DNA of 64,000 bases from a virus, in IMG/VR virus record IMGVR_UViG_3300044624_002978, positions 62,001 to 126,000 of that record. One strand, given 5' to 3'. Shown here in pieces: positions 35,610-46,954 of this stretch (positions within the stretch are counted from its first letter, which is position 1; each line of letters starts with the position of its first letter). The notes below the pieces were generated by a model, which was not told the origin of the DNA, searched no databases, and saw only the letters and a program-made list of their open reading frames with translations. The position numbers and the translations under genes were made by a program.

Positions 35610-37811
35610 ATGGCAAAAACCCCATTTATAAGACCCCTACAAATACAGGGTGGTACTTTCTATACTTTTTCATCATCTGCTGAGGATTTATCTTTTACTT
35701 TCAATAATTCAGTTAATAAATTTAGATTCTCTAAATTTGCCTTATTGAATATACCTGATATAGACAATAGCTCAAATTCCGAAACTAACTATGTAAGACT
35801 TAATGGTCCCGATGGTGCATTCTTGGATTGGGCAAATAATACACAGCAAATAATAACGGGTAATGCTAATATAGACTTTTCTCAAAGTTTTCAGAGTTAT
35901 TGTTTAAATCTGGAGTCAACTATAACTGGCACCGATGAGTATAACTCAGATCTTAAGCAGAATATATCCGAAAGAATTTTCTTTAAATGGCTTAGAGAAA
36001 TAGGAGCCATTAGATTTAGACCCTCCACATCTACTGAAGTTTCGGCTTCATTGGATCAAAATTCCGTTGTTACTGTTAATGATTTACCGGTAACACAAAA
36101 AAGATATACCGAGGGTAATGCATCTCCTGGAACAACCGGAGCATATGGTATGACTGGTGCTGCATATAATAGGGTCGTTCAATATATTGGTAATTTAGAT
36201 ATAGTAAATTCAGTAAAGAATTCAACAAACACTTATTCTGAAGTTTATGTATATGTTCCCACTAAGGACGGTAATACACCATATGTTTTATTTAAAAATT
36301 TAGTTGATCAGAATTATTACCCTGATTACCAATGGTCTAATGATCCAGCTAATCCACTTAATGATGAATATTTATTTGGACGAAACTATGATGAAACCAA
36401 TCCTAGTGGTTTAACAAATTTAGCAATCTTTGATGACGATGTTTTAGGGTCACCTTCAGCTAGCTATATAGACACTGGATTATCAACATCGAGCGTTGCT
36501 GGAAATTGGTACTCACCAAGAGATACTGCTAATACATATTTTACTGATTCCTCTTTTGTTGATCCATCCAATTACATACTAACAAAGACCGATAATTCTC
36601 AGTCACTTACATATGTTAGAAGTAAACTTGATTCAATAGGTATAGATTTCGATCCAAATTCATATCAGGAAATATTAACAAACCCAAATATAAGTACGCT
36701 GGAGGAATTTAATTCAACTGCTGATGCTGCTGATTTTGAATTTAATGCGGTTCTGCTATATTATGATGTTTATGATCCAGCTAATCTAGCTGATTCAGCT
36801 ACCAATTTATATGGTGTTTTATTCCTGGATGACGTTAATACTTCGAGTGGTGATATATTTATTCCTAGATTACAGAAATATAGACCGAATCCAGTTACCA
36901 AATTAAATGGTAACTCCTATGGATTTAAAATAAACGTTAAATTTGATACCGATATAGACCAAACTGGTGTGGAACAGGCAATAAATGATTATTCGCCATT
37001 TTCATTATCTATGTTTATGGATGCTATGAATGTGTTACAGGATGCAAGTTCAACATTGAATAACGCATCTTCACAATTTATAGATTTAAGTAACCGAGTT
37101 ACTAACTTGGAAAATATAACTTTATCTTCCCAAACTTCTATAGATTTAGGTTTAAAGATAGCCAATTTGGAACAATCTTTTGCTGCCAATCAGGCTCTTT
37201 TTAATAATACACAATCGATAATGGGACTAATCAATCAAAACTATGACCTGGTTAGATCAATTATAAATAATAATACAAGTGTTGAAATTTCATATAATCT
37301 TGATTTATTAAAACAAGGTAATGGTATACTACTGGATAGAAGTGTCCCGAATGAGGTTACTGTAAAAAATTCAAATCAGACTTTTAATGTCGGAGATAAT
37401 CTGGGTAAGGGCACTTTAACACAAAGTGGTCTTAATGAATTAGTCTTAATTGATTTTTCAAATTACTTTAAACATGTAAATAACGGTAATCCATTAACAT
37501 TAACCGGCGATTTAACTATAAGATTGAAAGATTCGGTAATAAACTGGAAAACTGGACAAAGATATAGAATATCATTTGGTGATGAGGTTTATCCTGGAGT
37601 ATTTAATATAAACATATTAACTAACTCACTAGGAAAATATCCGCTAGCAAACCCAACTAATGTTGACTATTCAACAAATATAATTACCCTCGATGATGCA
37701 ATATTTGCATCTCAGGATTATTTACCAGTTTTTGATATAGTTTGCATTGACGAGAAAACATTAAAATTCCAAGTTGATTTAGTTGGCAAAAGCTTAACTA
37801 ACAACGTATAA
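35610..37811 (+). CDS. Structural protein with central coiled coil, 733 aa
   Basis: Beta-rich domains fill residues about 1-460. They are followed by a coiled-coil-like region at about 467-550 (STLNNASSQFIDLSNRVTNL, IANLEQSFAANQALFNNTQS) with heptad hydrophobics. A C-terminal beta domain follows (GLNELVLIDFSNYFKHV, TGQRYRISFGDEVYPG). This suggests a trimeric or dimeric fibre or baseplate-periphery protein. It lies 22 bases after the preceding fibre gene. No exact family. Confidence 0.6.
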   Translation: MAKTPFIRPLQIQGGTFYTFSSSAEDLSFTFNNSVNKFRFSKFALLNIPDIDNSSNSETNYVRLNGPDGAFLDWANNTQQIITGNANIDFSQSFQSYCLNLESTITGTDEYNSDLKQNISERIFFKWLREIGAIRFRPSTSTEVSASLDQNSVVTVNDLPVTQKRYTEGNASPGTTGAYGMTGAAYNRVVQYIGNLDIVNSVKNSTNTYSEVYVYVPTKDGNTPYVLFKNLVDQNYYPDYQWSNDPANPLNDEYLFGRNYDETNPSGLTNLAIFDDDVLGSPSASYIDTGLSTSSVAGNWYSPRDTANTYFTDSSFVDPSNYILTKTDNSQSLTYVRSKLDSIGIDFDPNSYQEILTNPNISTLEEFNSTADAADFEFNAVLLYYDVYDPANLADSATNLYGVLFLDDVNTSSGDIFIPRLQKYRPNPVTKLNGNSYGFKINVKFDTDIDQTGVEQAINDYSPFSLSMFMDAMNVLQDASSTLNNASSQFIDLSNRVTNLENITLSSQTSIDLGLKIANLEQSFAANQALFNNTQSIMGLINQNYDLVRSIINNNTSVEISYNLDLLKQGNGILLDRSVPNEVTVKNSNQTFNVGDNLGKGTLTQSGLNELVLIDFSNYFKHVNNGNPLTLTGDLTIRLKDSVINWKTGQRYRISFGDEVYPGVFNINILTNSLGKYPLANPTNVDYSTNIITLDDAIFASQDYLPVFDIVCIDEKTLKFQVDLVGKSLTNNV

Positions 37812-37827
37812 ATAATAACTTAAAGAA

Positions 37828-40800
37828 ATGGCAGGAACACAAAATAGTATAAGTTCTTTATTAGCTCAGTTTCTGAGACTACAAAAAAATTCATTAGAGA
37901 TTTTAAATGGTCTTAATGAGGCAGCAGTTTCAACAAATGATACTGTAAGCATAGAGGTACTTGACGAGGCTGGATTACCAAAGAATGCTAATATACCATC
38001 ATATGGTTATTTAAGAGGTGAGATACAAAGAATAGACAATAATATAAAATCACTTGCCGGCATAGGAGAAAATTCATCGACGGTAAGAAATCCTGATGGA
38101 ACATATTCGCAGGTATTTAAGGTCAATACACTAAAGGAACCATCCAGATTGGTCAATCTTACTGTTCCTAGCACATTTGCTGTTAAGGACAATTGGTTTT
38201 TTGAAAGTTTTCTAAGTCCATTACTTTATATAAACATAAATGTAACCGGCCAAATATCAGATAATGCTGATAGAATAATGGTAAAGCGAATAATTGCTAA
38301 TACGACTACCGATGCTCAGAAGGAATATTTTGATCTACAGCTTAAAGGTAGAAATGATTTATCGTATGAATCATTTATACAACTATTAGATGATAATGGT
38401 ATCGGATATTTCGTTGATGAGGATATTGTACAATTACCATTAAGAACAATAAGATACATTGGTGATTTTGGAGTTCTTAGTTACTATGACGATACTACGA
38501 CAAGGAACGATCAATTTGGAAATCCGGTACAGCAAATAAGAAGAAATTATAAATTAGATAAGCTAAACTATACTGACACCGTTACTAATGTTATAGACGG
38601 TAAAACATTAAATGTTAAGGATAAGGTTGCTACTCAGGACGGAAGTTTATATGAGATAACTTCAATAGATAACGATCAGGCATCAATACAAGCTAAAAGA
38701 GTTTCTGGATATCAGCCAATTCAAATAGGCGCAAAATCGCTATCTATATCATCCACCGATTTTGGTGCTAGATTGGTACAGGTTAATGTGGGTTATAATG
38801 AGAGACAGGGAATTTTCTTTAAGACTATAGATGATAACTTTAATATAGTTAGTGCAACTTGGTCAACCGGTGTTGTTTTTTGGAGTAGCGAGCTACAAAC
38901 TAAAAATTCTGATGGCGAAATAGTAACACTTGAGAATTATTATTTGAATGAGGTAGCTGATCTTGGAAAAGTTTTTCTTGGAGCTGCTAAAGAAAATAAA
39001 ATAACTGCCATTCAGGGACTAAAACCTGATGCACCATTAGTTACTACGGATAGCTTTAAAGTTGTACAAATAAATAGACAAGTAACACAATCAACCTCGA
39101 TAAAGGTTGTTGATGATAAATTAAACCTTAAAACTTCTCTTAAGAGTGAGATTGACTCTCTAGATTCGGCTATTAATGATGCTAGACTTGAATTAAATAC
39201 AGGATTAGCTGGTAATAACTCTGTTTCAGGAAGAAATTTCATAACAGCAGCAGATGATGCTGGTGATTTTGGTAGACGATCTGGTATATTTGGAAGCAAT
39301 ATTAGCACTTCTCCTAGAGGTGTAAATATACAATCCATAAGAGCAAATCTTAATAGTTTAATCGATGAGAGAACAAAAAAGGTTCAATTATATGCTTCTT
39401 TAGTTGATGAGGTAAGCGTGCTTGTTAAGGATGTGCCGCAGATAGTAACCCCACCAAAATATAGAGTAAGAGGATTTTGGCCAATACCTGCTCCAAAGGA
39501 AGATCCGCAGACTGGTAAACAACAGGTTATACAATTCTCAGTAAGATACAGATATCTTAGTGATTCCGGTGCTGCACAACCATCAGATCAGATAGAATTT
39601 GTTGATAATGATGGTCTAAGAAAAAATGCAGCTTTCTCCAACTGGACGGAATATAAGACTGAAATTAGAAAAAAAGTTTATGATTCTAATAAGGGAGTTT
39701 ATGTTTGGGCTGATGAGATAACATCCGATTCTGATGTACAGAATATAAACCAATTGGATATAGCGATAACCAAAGGCGAGAGGGTGGAAATACAAATATC
39801 CTCAATCTCGGAAGCTGGCTGGCCAGAAAATCCGCAAATATCCGATTATTCGGAATCAGTTACTGTAACATTTCCTGATGATCTTAGTGTTAATGGAATT
39901 GCCGATACCTTGGTAACAAATAACGAGGATGCTGCTGTCGTTAAGGTTCAAAGAAATCTTGATGCACAGGGTTTACCTAGTCATCTATCCCAACAGTTTA
40001 CTTCCGGAGATAAAACTTATTATCACGATGCAGTAGGAATTTCCAGTGGTTTTTATAATACAGCAGGGGGCGTTATAAATCTCTTTGACAAGCTGGTCGA
40101 ATTACAGAATCAAGTTTCTCTATTGTCTGCACAGATAACTCAGGCAAAAGGAACATTGGAGGTTTATGTAGTGGATTCATCTAATAATAAAATAAAAGTC
40201 TCTAGAGGATCAGTTGTAAAAATAACTGCTGGATTCTTTAATGATATTTATAGTAATCCTTTAACAACTGACGCTGGTAAAATAGCATCCTCTACGTATA
40301 GTATACAATTATTTAATGCTAAGGCTTCTGCCGTGGAACTTGCCTCGATTATACCTGGTGGTTTATCACAGAAGGCTCCTGCAACTATAGCACCTCAAAC
40401 ATATCCTACTGGATATGACGATAACCTTAGATATGGTGACTGTCCTATTTCCATAACATCTCTAACAATAGCTGATTCATCAATAGTTAATAATGCTTAT
40501 TTTAGACAGGCTCCGCCTTTTGCTTCTGCTAATTCATATGCACAATACATATATCCTAGATATAAATCGGTTGGTTACGATCAGCAGCTATACAATGGTG
40601 GATCATTAGGATCATCTTTCTCCAGTAACTTCAGTGCTTCGTATGCTTATGATGGAGGTTTAAGTACAACTAACTTCGGTATATCCGGTACTTATCCGCA
40701 AAATGGAACTTTGATGATTCCATACTCACCTTCCGTTACCCCAAGTACAGTTGCTGGTGCTACTGCATCCAATATATGGAACGGAACATTCTCAGCTGTT

Positions 40801-41463
40801 ACAGGAGGAACCCCTAACGGAGGTGGTAATATATCGGAATTCTGTATATCTACCGCTCATCCATATTTAATATCAATAGGTGCACAGTCTGCTTTTGATA
40901 CGTACGAGAATCTCGTTAAGCCATATTCGGCTACGAACAAGATATATCCACCTTTTAGACATACGCAAACTTTCTGGGGAGATACCAGTCTGGATTTCTA
41001 TTGGGTTCAACAAACATATAGAGAACCTATAACATTTGCAGCGGGTGCTACCGCTTCCAGAGACGATAGAATGTACCCTGATAAATTAGGATTTAATTCG
41101 AATGATGAATTCCTTATAGGTAAATATTCATGTGGCGCATATTTATATCTGGGACCAACAAATTCATCATCTCTTCAGGTGGAGGGTACAACTTCGATAT
41201 CTGTTAAGCCGCTATTAAATGGTGATTCCAATGCAATAAATGTTCCTCTAATTTTCCAATTCAGACCGGTAGATAAAGCAGGTTATATCGGAGGATGGAG
41301 AAAATCAGGTAATCTTTCAAATATAACATACACTAAAAAGATTGGTGTTGATATACAAGTTAAGAATGAGGATCAATTCTCATTTGATGTACAAATTACG
41401 GGATCGTATAAAAATGACACGTTGGTTGCTCCAAATTTTGATAGCGGTTTAACCTCAGTATAA
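37828..41463 (+). CDS. Large tail protein with coiled coils and FN3-like domain, 1211 aa
   Basis: The N-terminal helix (ISSLLAQFLRLQKNSLEILN) is followed by beta domains. Short coiled coils lie at about 432-455 (LKSEIDSLDSAINDARLELN) and 503-530. A fibronectin-III-like unit occupies about 545-690 (PPKYRVRGFWPIPAP; VIQFSVRYRYLS; ERVEIQISSISEAGWPE). The C-terminal 400 residues are Gly/Ser/Tyr-rich beta structure. The design suits an extended baseplate or tail-fibre-network protein. The T4 gp10 and gp12 neighbourhood is a possible positional equivalent, but that is inference. Confidence 0.6.
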   Translation: MAGTQNSISSLLAQFLRLQKNSLEILNGLNEAAVSTNDTVSIEVLDEAGLPKNANIPSYGYLRGEIQRIDNNIKSLAGIGENSSTVRNPDGTYSQVFKVNTLKEPSRLVNLTVPSTFAVKDNWFFESFLSPLLYININVTGQISDNADRIMVKRIIANTTTDAQKEYFDLQLKGRNDLSYESFIQLLDDNGIGYFVDEDIVQLPLRTIRYIGDFGVLSYYDDTTTRNDQFGNPVQQIRRNYKLDKLNYTDTVTNVIDGKTLNVKDKVATQDGSLYEITSIDNDQASIQAKRVSGYQPIQIGAKSLSISSTDFGARLVQVNVGYNERQGIFFKTIDDNFNIVSATWSTGVVFWSSELQTKNSDGEIVTLENYYLNEVADLGKVFLGAAKENKITAIQGLKPDAPLVTTDSFKVVQINRQVTQSTSIKVVDDKLNLKTSLKSEIDSLDSAINDARLELNTGLAGNNSVSGRNFITAADDAGDFGRRSGIFGSNISTSPRGVNIQSIRANLNSLIDERTKKVQLYASLVDEVSVLVKDVPQIVTPPKYRVRGFWPIPAPKEDPQTGKQQVIQFSVRYRYLSDSGAAQPSDQIEFVDNDGLRKNAAFSNWTEYKTEIRKKVYDSNKGVYVWADEITSDSDVQNINQLDIAITKGERVEIQISSISEAGWPENPQISDYSESVTVTFPDDLSVNGIADTLVTNNEDAAVVKVQRNLDAQGLPSHLSQQFTSGDKTYYHDAVGISSGFYNTAGGVINLFDKLVELQNQVSLLSAQITQAKGTLEVYVVDSSNNKIKVSRGSVVKITAGFFNDIYSNPLTTDAGKIASSTYSIQLFNAKASAVELASIIPGGLSQKAPATIAPQTYPTGYDDNLRYGDCPISITSLTIADSSIVNNAYFRQAPPFASANSYAQYIYPRYKSVGYDQQLYNGGSLGSSFSSNFSASYAYDGGLSTTNFGISGTYPQNGTLMIPYSPSVTPSTVAGATASNIWNGTFSAVTGGTPNGGGNISEFCISTAHPYLISIGAQSAFDTYENLVKPYSATNKIYPPFRHTQTFWGDTSLDFYWVQQTYREPITFAAGATASRDDRMYPDKLGFNSNDEFLIGKYSCGAYLYLGPTNSSSLQVEGTTSISVKPLLNGDSNAINVPLIFQFRPVDKAGYIGGWRKSGNLSNITYTKKIGVDIQVKNEDQFSFDVQITGSYKNDTLVAPNFDSGLTSV

Positions 41464-41483
41464 TAATAAATTATAAATAGAAT

Positions 41484-44400
41484 ATGGCCGAGGCTAAACT
41501 TTTTGATTACAATTCATCATTCTCAGTTGTAAGAACTAACCCAAAATTAACTGGTAATCTAAGAATAACAGTTGGTTCTAATGGTTCAGTTTCTTTTAAC
41601 TCGATGGACGCTAATAGGATATTAAGTAATGACAGATTTAAGAACTTTAATATAACCGGCGAAAATCCGTTCGCGCTGGATGTCTATAACTTTTTTGATA
41701 AAGGCCAATTGGCAAGTGATATAATTTTTCAGACCGCTAGGTTTACTAGAGGTGAATTTCAGGCAGTGAATCAATTTTCTGAGCAATATGATTTTTTCTA
41801 TGGATCCGGTGCTTCTGCTTTGGCTGATAAGAATTATAATGAATCTTTTAGTTATTTTGCACCTCTGTGGATAAACAGCGAGATACCAGACTATTTTGTT
41901 ATATTTAAAGTTCCTGGACCATTAAGTTATTCATATTCTGATAATCAAACGATAATATCGGATGGTATTAAATATAAACTGGTTCAGAATTATGACAGTG
42001 AAGTATCCTTTAGAATATCTTATGGTAACGACGCTTCAGGTAACCCCGTTTATTATAGCGCCGGTGAAATATTTAATGGTTCTAGTTTATATTCAAATTA
42101 TACTATAATAGAAGGTAGCGGTATAGTTGTAGTATTTGACGAGCTTGCAAATATAGATCTTGTGGATGATGTGGAGACTTTATTTAAGAATAAGATATTA
42201 CCTAATGCTACTGCAATAAAAACATTTGATCTTACGGAGAATAGCAAGATTGGTAAATATATTAGATCTATTTTCAATGATAAGAAATTCAAAAAATCAC
42301 CTGTTGATGTTAGCTGGGGTCCGAGTTCATATACGTATTTCAACGGGGTTTCTATAAAAGATGGAATATATTCAAGAAAGGGTGAGATATTATCCGATTA
42401 TTTTGCTAGTGATAGTTCTGATTCGATGATAGATTTTGAGTCTTATATAACTTCGGGATTTTCTAGAAATGGAATTATATCACCAAATTTATTAAATCTT
42501 GAATTTCTATTTGATGATGATGATTCCGACATCTATACAATAAATAGATATATGGGATTTTATGTTTCCCGAAATGATCTAGCCTCTCTTAGACTTAATG
42601 GAGATTTCTTCTATAAATATAGAAACATCGAAGGAAATGACGATCTACCAAAACCGAGCAGAAATAGTTTTGGTTATTATTATGATAGCACAACATATCC
42701 AATAACGGCAGAATCAGGTATAATGCTATTCTATGAGAATGGTAGCGGATTTTTACCAGGTTCGAATGATACAAATATATTGGATAGTAATAAGTTATAT
42801 TATATTACTGATAAGGATAGCAATTTCTATAGCTTAAGCAGGTCCGAATTCTATGGAGGATCAACCGGTCCTAATTATGGTCCATATGATTATTCGACTG
42901 GTTTATTCTCAGCAACTGGATCAACTGGATCAACATCTGGAAATGTAGTGATACAGAATAAAAAAACGGATCTGCACAATTTCACAGGAACTAGTAATAA
43001 GGTGGCAAGTATACCTGCAAAGAATGCAGATTCTCCAGGTAGAGCATATTGTGAGGTTGAGTTCTTGAAAAAATCGGATCTAGTGAATCCAATATATTTT
43101 AAATTATATTGGCCAAATGGATCACTTTATGATGGATCCGAAAAATATGATCTGGTAGAGTCCGCTGATCTATCAGCAATTATACCCTGGGTTGATGGAT
43201 CTTTTTATAGTACTGGTAATACGCATTATTTTAATGCTTATGGTGATGACTTATCCAAAATTGCTAGTTCATTCTCCAATATAATAAAGAATATAGATCA
43301 GGTTACTGTTGAAAGCGGGGTAAATCTTAATTCTTCAGTTATACGACTTAGAGATTCCGGTACCTTTGGTAATGACTTATATTCGATTAGTATATTTGGT
43401 AATTATAGCGATTTTGAATCTAGATACAAGGGGATATGGGACAATACTAGTTCCTATTCGGTTAATGATATAGTTAAATATGATGGATATTATTACACAA
43501 CAGCTTCAATTATAAATGCTCCATCATCAGGTAACTTTAATCTCAATCCAATATCTGCGGGATGGAATAAATACGACACCTTCACTTATCCCGGATATGT
43601 TAAAATTAATGGCATTGATGCATACGAGATATCAGGAACTATTAACTTTACTGGGGGTACCAGATATAGCGGAAATAGGCTTATTTTCGGCTCATCGTAC
43701 GAGGGATTTGTTAACGTAAATGATTTTGTAGTAACCAAAACCGGTAAAAGTAGAGTTATGGAGGTTTCAAAGTATACCGACGAGCCAGTAAGGGATACTC
43801 AAACTAATATAGTTACTGGTTTTGATAACTTTACGTATAGCAGAGTGGCTATATTAGAGGATGAATTTGCGGAGGTTGATCTCGGTTCTTCTAACTCGTT
43901 CAATTCATATAAATCAGTGGACCTAAATATAGGGGTATTCAGCTTCTTTGATATGAAGGAATTCGATTTTGATTTTTTTACTTCGAATTATTCATACACG
44001 CCAACTGCAGAAACTTATAAGTACTATCAAATACAGCCAGGAGTAACCGGATCTATAAATAATGGTATACCTTACTTGGTAAAGAGAGGACAAATAATAT
44101 ATAATAATGTACAATATGATCAGGGTTCAATATTTTATGGAACTGGTGGAATTACATTGTTTACTAGTGCAAATCCTGATCAGAAGGATCTCATAGTATT
44201 TCCAGCCCAATATTCAACAGTTACATATAATAGTTCAACAACCAACTATGGATCGGACATAGGTTATAACGTCGATTTAGATGCGTTTAATGGATTTATT
44301 GGAATCCAATCATTAACACCATCATCTTTGAATTCTAGTGCCTCTAAACTTGAAGTATTTAACAGGGGAAAACTTAGTAGTGAATATGATTACCTGGAGG

Positions 44401-46952
44401 AAAACTATACAACATCGAGAGCTAATATTTCCAGAATAGTTCCTTATATAAATAAATGGGCATACACATCAGGAACGGACTCTAGAGGAAATTTATATAG
44501 ATTAAATTCAACACCAGCCTTTTCACCAACTAACTTTTCGCCTAGTTTAGATAGGAACGAATCTGATTCCCGATACCTTACCCATGAGTGGCTAATATTA
44601 GAGAAGCCACCTAGAGATTTTCCGATAAGTGAGATGAAAAATCAGAATAGCTATTTACCAGGTATGGTTGATCTAGATATGGCTAGAAGCTCTGATCCAG
44701 CGGATGCTCTGTATCTGTCGTCCGTATTTACTGTGGATCCTTCTGACTATTCACCAGAATATAGGGATCTAAGTTCATATACTAAGGAATTATTTACACC
44801 TTTTAGTTTTAATGAATCTAGTGGATATTATGAAACATTATTTAGGGGAATAAAAGTTGTATTGAAGAAAAGATCAAATTTATCAAATTCAAATGCCGAT
44901 TCTCTTGATAAATATATTAGATTATACAGAGGTTATGAAGATTATAAATTCTCTGCTATTATTAGGGTTGTAGATGAGAATTCAACATCAATACAATCAC
45001 CGGTATCTTATGAAATAATAGAGAATGAACAACAGAAATTTGTTTTGTTCGTATGTTACGTTCTTATTAACGATTATAAGTCACAGGAGCTTGGTTATTC
45101 GGGATTGACCGGTGGAGATCCTATATTGGATTATACACTTTTATATTCCCTTAGTAATAAGGAGAAGTTAAATTATCCTCTTGTTAATAACGAACCATTT
45201 TATAAAATAGGTGACATCAAATTAAGTGCTGCATTGGACTTATCGCTATCATCTGGTAGTGTGGTAAATACGACCGCTGTACCTGGCATAATTAATTCGA
45301 TATTAAATCCTGATTATGATACTGACCTTAGAGAGGAAATAAACACAATATTCTCTCCCAATACTGCAGGTGCAACAGCTGGACCAAGTCCTATAGGTGC
45401 CGGTAGTTTCTATGTAAATTCCATAAATTCAACATATCCCTGGCCGATTGGCGTTGGACCTAGCTATATAGAATTTGGTAAAATTGCAACGGGTGGCGCG
45501 GAATATACATTTGATATACAATTCTCTGCATCTGATCCAGTCACAGTGCCAGTGGGGCCTTCTTCGGTTTATAAAAATCAGCCGGTCTTTCAAGTTGAAG
45601 GAGGTGAGGAGTATTATAATTTCATATTAAAAAGAACATCAGCTGCTGATATATTAAGCAGAATAAACGGAAGTTCTCCCTATATAAAATATAAAACTTA
45701 TTACTGGGATCCTGTTTTACTAACAACAAAAGAATCATTAAATTCATTTGAGTTGTATATGGAAAAACCATCCAGGCTATATAAGGGTAATGGATCAAGA
45801 ACAACCAAATTTTATGGTGGGCCTCAGACAATAGGTGAATCTGTTCCGACATCATATATAATACAACCTAACCAGGACCTTCCGTCCTCCTTACTGAGAT
45901 ACTCTGGTGGATATTCACCTTTATTCAGAAAGGTTGTGTATTTTGATTATGATAAGACCGATACCATAAGCGGTGATAATAGTATAGATTTATCATTCAG
46001 AAACTGCAATTTCGCTCCTAATAAAGAATATTTTGGAATTCTTAGAAATCTTCCATTTACTAAGGTTGATAAGGGCAATAATATATTAAGTCTGAGTAAA
46101 GATCTGCCTGAGGGTCCGGTATATCCATTGGTTGGCCAATCTCCAATATGGAAAAAGAATTTCAATATATTCTCTTCAAGTTGGGATCCTGGATACTATG
46201 ACCAATTCAATGGCCCAACCACATATAATCAGGTTGCTGGAACAAGAAGCATGAAGGAAAATAAATCTTTCCTTGCTTCCAAAATTATGAAAACCCCGGG
46301 TAACTTTGATTTCAGTAACTATATAACATTAGAGATATCGAGAACTTCCGGATCAACAAATATAAATGATATAAATAACGCAATACTTGGATATAGTAAA
46401 CCAGTCCAGAATATATCTCCATCTGATTCAGGTATTGGTATAGGAAATGTTGGACCTTACCTATCTGGTGTTGATTATAATAAATTGGATATATCTATAT
46501 TTCCGAATGCTGAAATTATATGGCAATATTTTCCATTGGTTAATAAAATAAGCGGTATAATTAGACTTGATAGGATGTTGAGAAGATATCTTCTTAATTC
46601 TGGTATAAAACAAACGTTCATAGACAATATAATATCAGATTTTGGAGTGGGTAATCCTGATTCAATAGACGATGATGTTAATGACTATATAGATCTTAAC
46701 GTTTCCCCTCTATTTCAGGGAAATGTATTTGATCTTTTTGTTAATAAAACTTCTCAATCGTCCGGATCACAAATAGTTGATTATGAGGTTAGAGGTGATA
46801 TAAATCAATCGGAAAGATTTAAAATGGGATACTATCCCGATAGTAATTATAAATTAACTAGAAATACGGATTTAATTTATAATTTTGAGTATAATCTGGA
46901 GAAAAGCTATAACTATTCAATATTATTTAACCTAGGAATTATTAAAATTTAA
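41484..46952 (+). CDS. Giant virion protein with CBM5/12-like module, 1822 aa
   Basis: The largest protein of the window. Its N-terminal region includes PLWINSEIPDYFVIFKVPGP and a long run of Tyr/Ser/Asn-rich beta domains. Residues about 647-700 (GIWDNTSSYSVNDIVKYDGY ... SAGWNKYD) match the carbohydrate-binding CBM5/12 pattern, with W at the start, 'Y-x-x-N-D-x-V-x-Y-x-G-x-Y-Y' and a final W. Such modules bind chitin-like or other polysaccharides. The protein probably forms part of the outer baseplate or a host-binding organ. The TATAAATA string 12 bases before its ATG is too close to be a convincing promoter. Confidence 0.65.
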   Translation: MAEAKLFDYNSSFSVVRTNPKLTGNLRITVGSNGSVSFNSMDANRILSNDRFKNFNITGENPFALDVYNFFDKGQLASDIIFQTARFTRGEFQAVNQFSEQYDFFYGSGASALADKNYNESFSYFAPLWINSEIPDYFVIFKVPGPLSYSYSDNQTIISDGIKYKLVQNYDSEVSFRISYGNDASGNPVYYSAGEIFNGSSLYSNYTIIEGSGIVVVFDELANIDLVDDVETLFKNKILPNATAIKTFDLTENSKIGKYIRSIFNDKKFKKSPVDVSWGPSSYTYFNGVSIKDGIYSRKGEILSDYFASDSSDSMIDFESYITSGFSRNGIISPNLLNLEFLFDDDDSDIYTINRYMGFYVSRNDLASLRLNGDFFYKYRNIEGNDDLPKPSRNSFGYYYDSTTYPITAESGIMLFYENGSGFLPGSNDTNILDSNKLYYITDKDSNFYSLSRSEFYGGSTGPNYGPYDYSTGLFSATGSTGSTSGNVVIQNKKTDLHNFTGTSNKVASIPAKNADSPGRAYCEVEFLKKSDLVNPIYFKLYWPNGSLYDGSEKYDLVESADLSAIIPWVDGSFYSTGNTHYFNAYGDDLSKIASSFSNIIKNIDQVTVESGVNLNSSVIRLRDSGTFGNDLYSISIFGNYSDFESRYKGIWDNTSSYSVNDIVKYDGYYYTTASIINAPSSGNFNLNPISAGWNKYDTFTYPGYVKINGIDAYEISGTINFTGGTRYSGNRLIFGSSYEGFVNVNDFVVTKTGKSRVMEVSKYTDEPVRDTQTNIVTGFDNFTYSRVAILEDEFAEVDLGSSNSFNSYKSVDLNIGVFSFFDMKEFDFDFFTSNYSYTPTAETYKYYQIQPGVTGSINNGIPYLVKRGQIIYNNVQYDQGSIFYGTGGITLFTSANPDQKDLIVFPAQYSTVTYNSSTTNYGSDIGYNVDLDAFNGFIGIQSLTPSSLNSSASKLEVFNRGKLSSEYDYLEENYTTSRANISRIVPYINKWAYTSGTDSRGNLYRLNSTPAFSPTNFSPSLDRNESDSRYLTHEWLILEKPPRDFPISEMKNQNSYLPGMVDLDMARSSDPADALYLSSVFTVDPSDYSPEYRDLSSYTKELFTPFSFNESSGYYETLFRGIKVVLKKRSNLSNSNADSLDKYIRLYRGYEDYKFSAIIRVVDENSTSIQSPVSYEIIENEQQKFVLFVCYVLINDYKSQELGYSGLTGGDPILDYTLLYSLSNKEKLNYPLVNNEPFYKIGDIKLSAALDLSLSSGSVVNTTAVPGIINSILNPDYDTDLREEINTIFSPNTAGATAGPSPIGAGSFYVNSINSTYPWPIGVGPSYIEFGKIATGGAEYTFDIQFSASDPVTVPVGPSSVYKNQPVFQVEGGEEYYNFILKRTSAADILSRINGSSPYIKYKTYYWDPVLLTTKESLNSFELYMEKPSRLYKGNGSRTTKFYGGPQTIGESVPTSYIIQPNQDLPSSLLRYSGGYSPLFRKVVYFDYDKTDTISGDNSIDLSFRNCNFAPNKEYFGILRNLPFTKVDKGNNILSLSKDLPEGPVYPLVGQSPIWKKNFNIFSSSWDPGYYDQFNGPTTYNQVAGTRSMKENKSFLASKIMKTPGNFDFSNYITLEISRTSGSTNINDINNAILGYSKPVQNISPSDSGIGIGNVGPYLSGVDYNKLDISIFPNAEIIWQYFPLVNKISGIIRLDRMLRRYLLNSGIKQTFIDNIISDFGVGNPDSIDDDVNDYIDLNVSPLFQGNVFDLFVNKTSQSSGSQIVDYEVRGDINQSERFKMGYYPDSNYKLTRNTDLIYNFEYNLEKSYNYSILFNLGIIKI

Positions 46953-46954
46953 TT

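Noticed and set aside
41472-41479. TATAAATA before the 1822-aa gene as a late promoter
   Set aside because: Only 12 bases from the box to the ATG, and leaders of this form (AATAAATTATAAATAG) are common A/T-rich translation leaders here.
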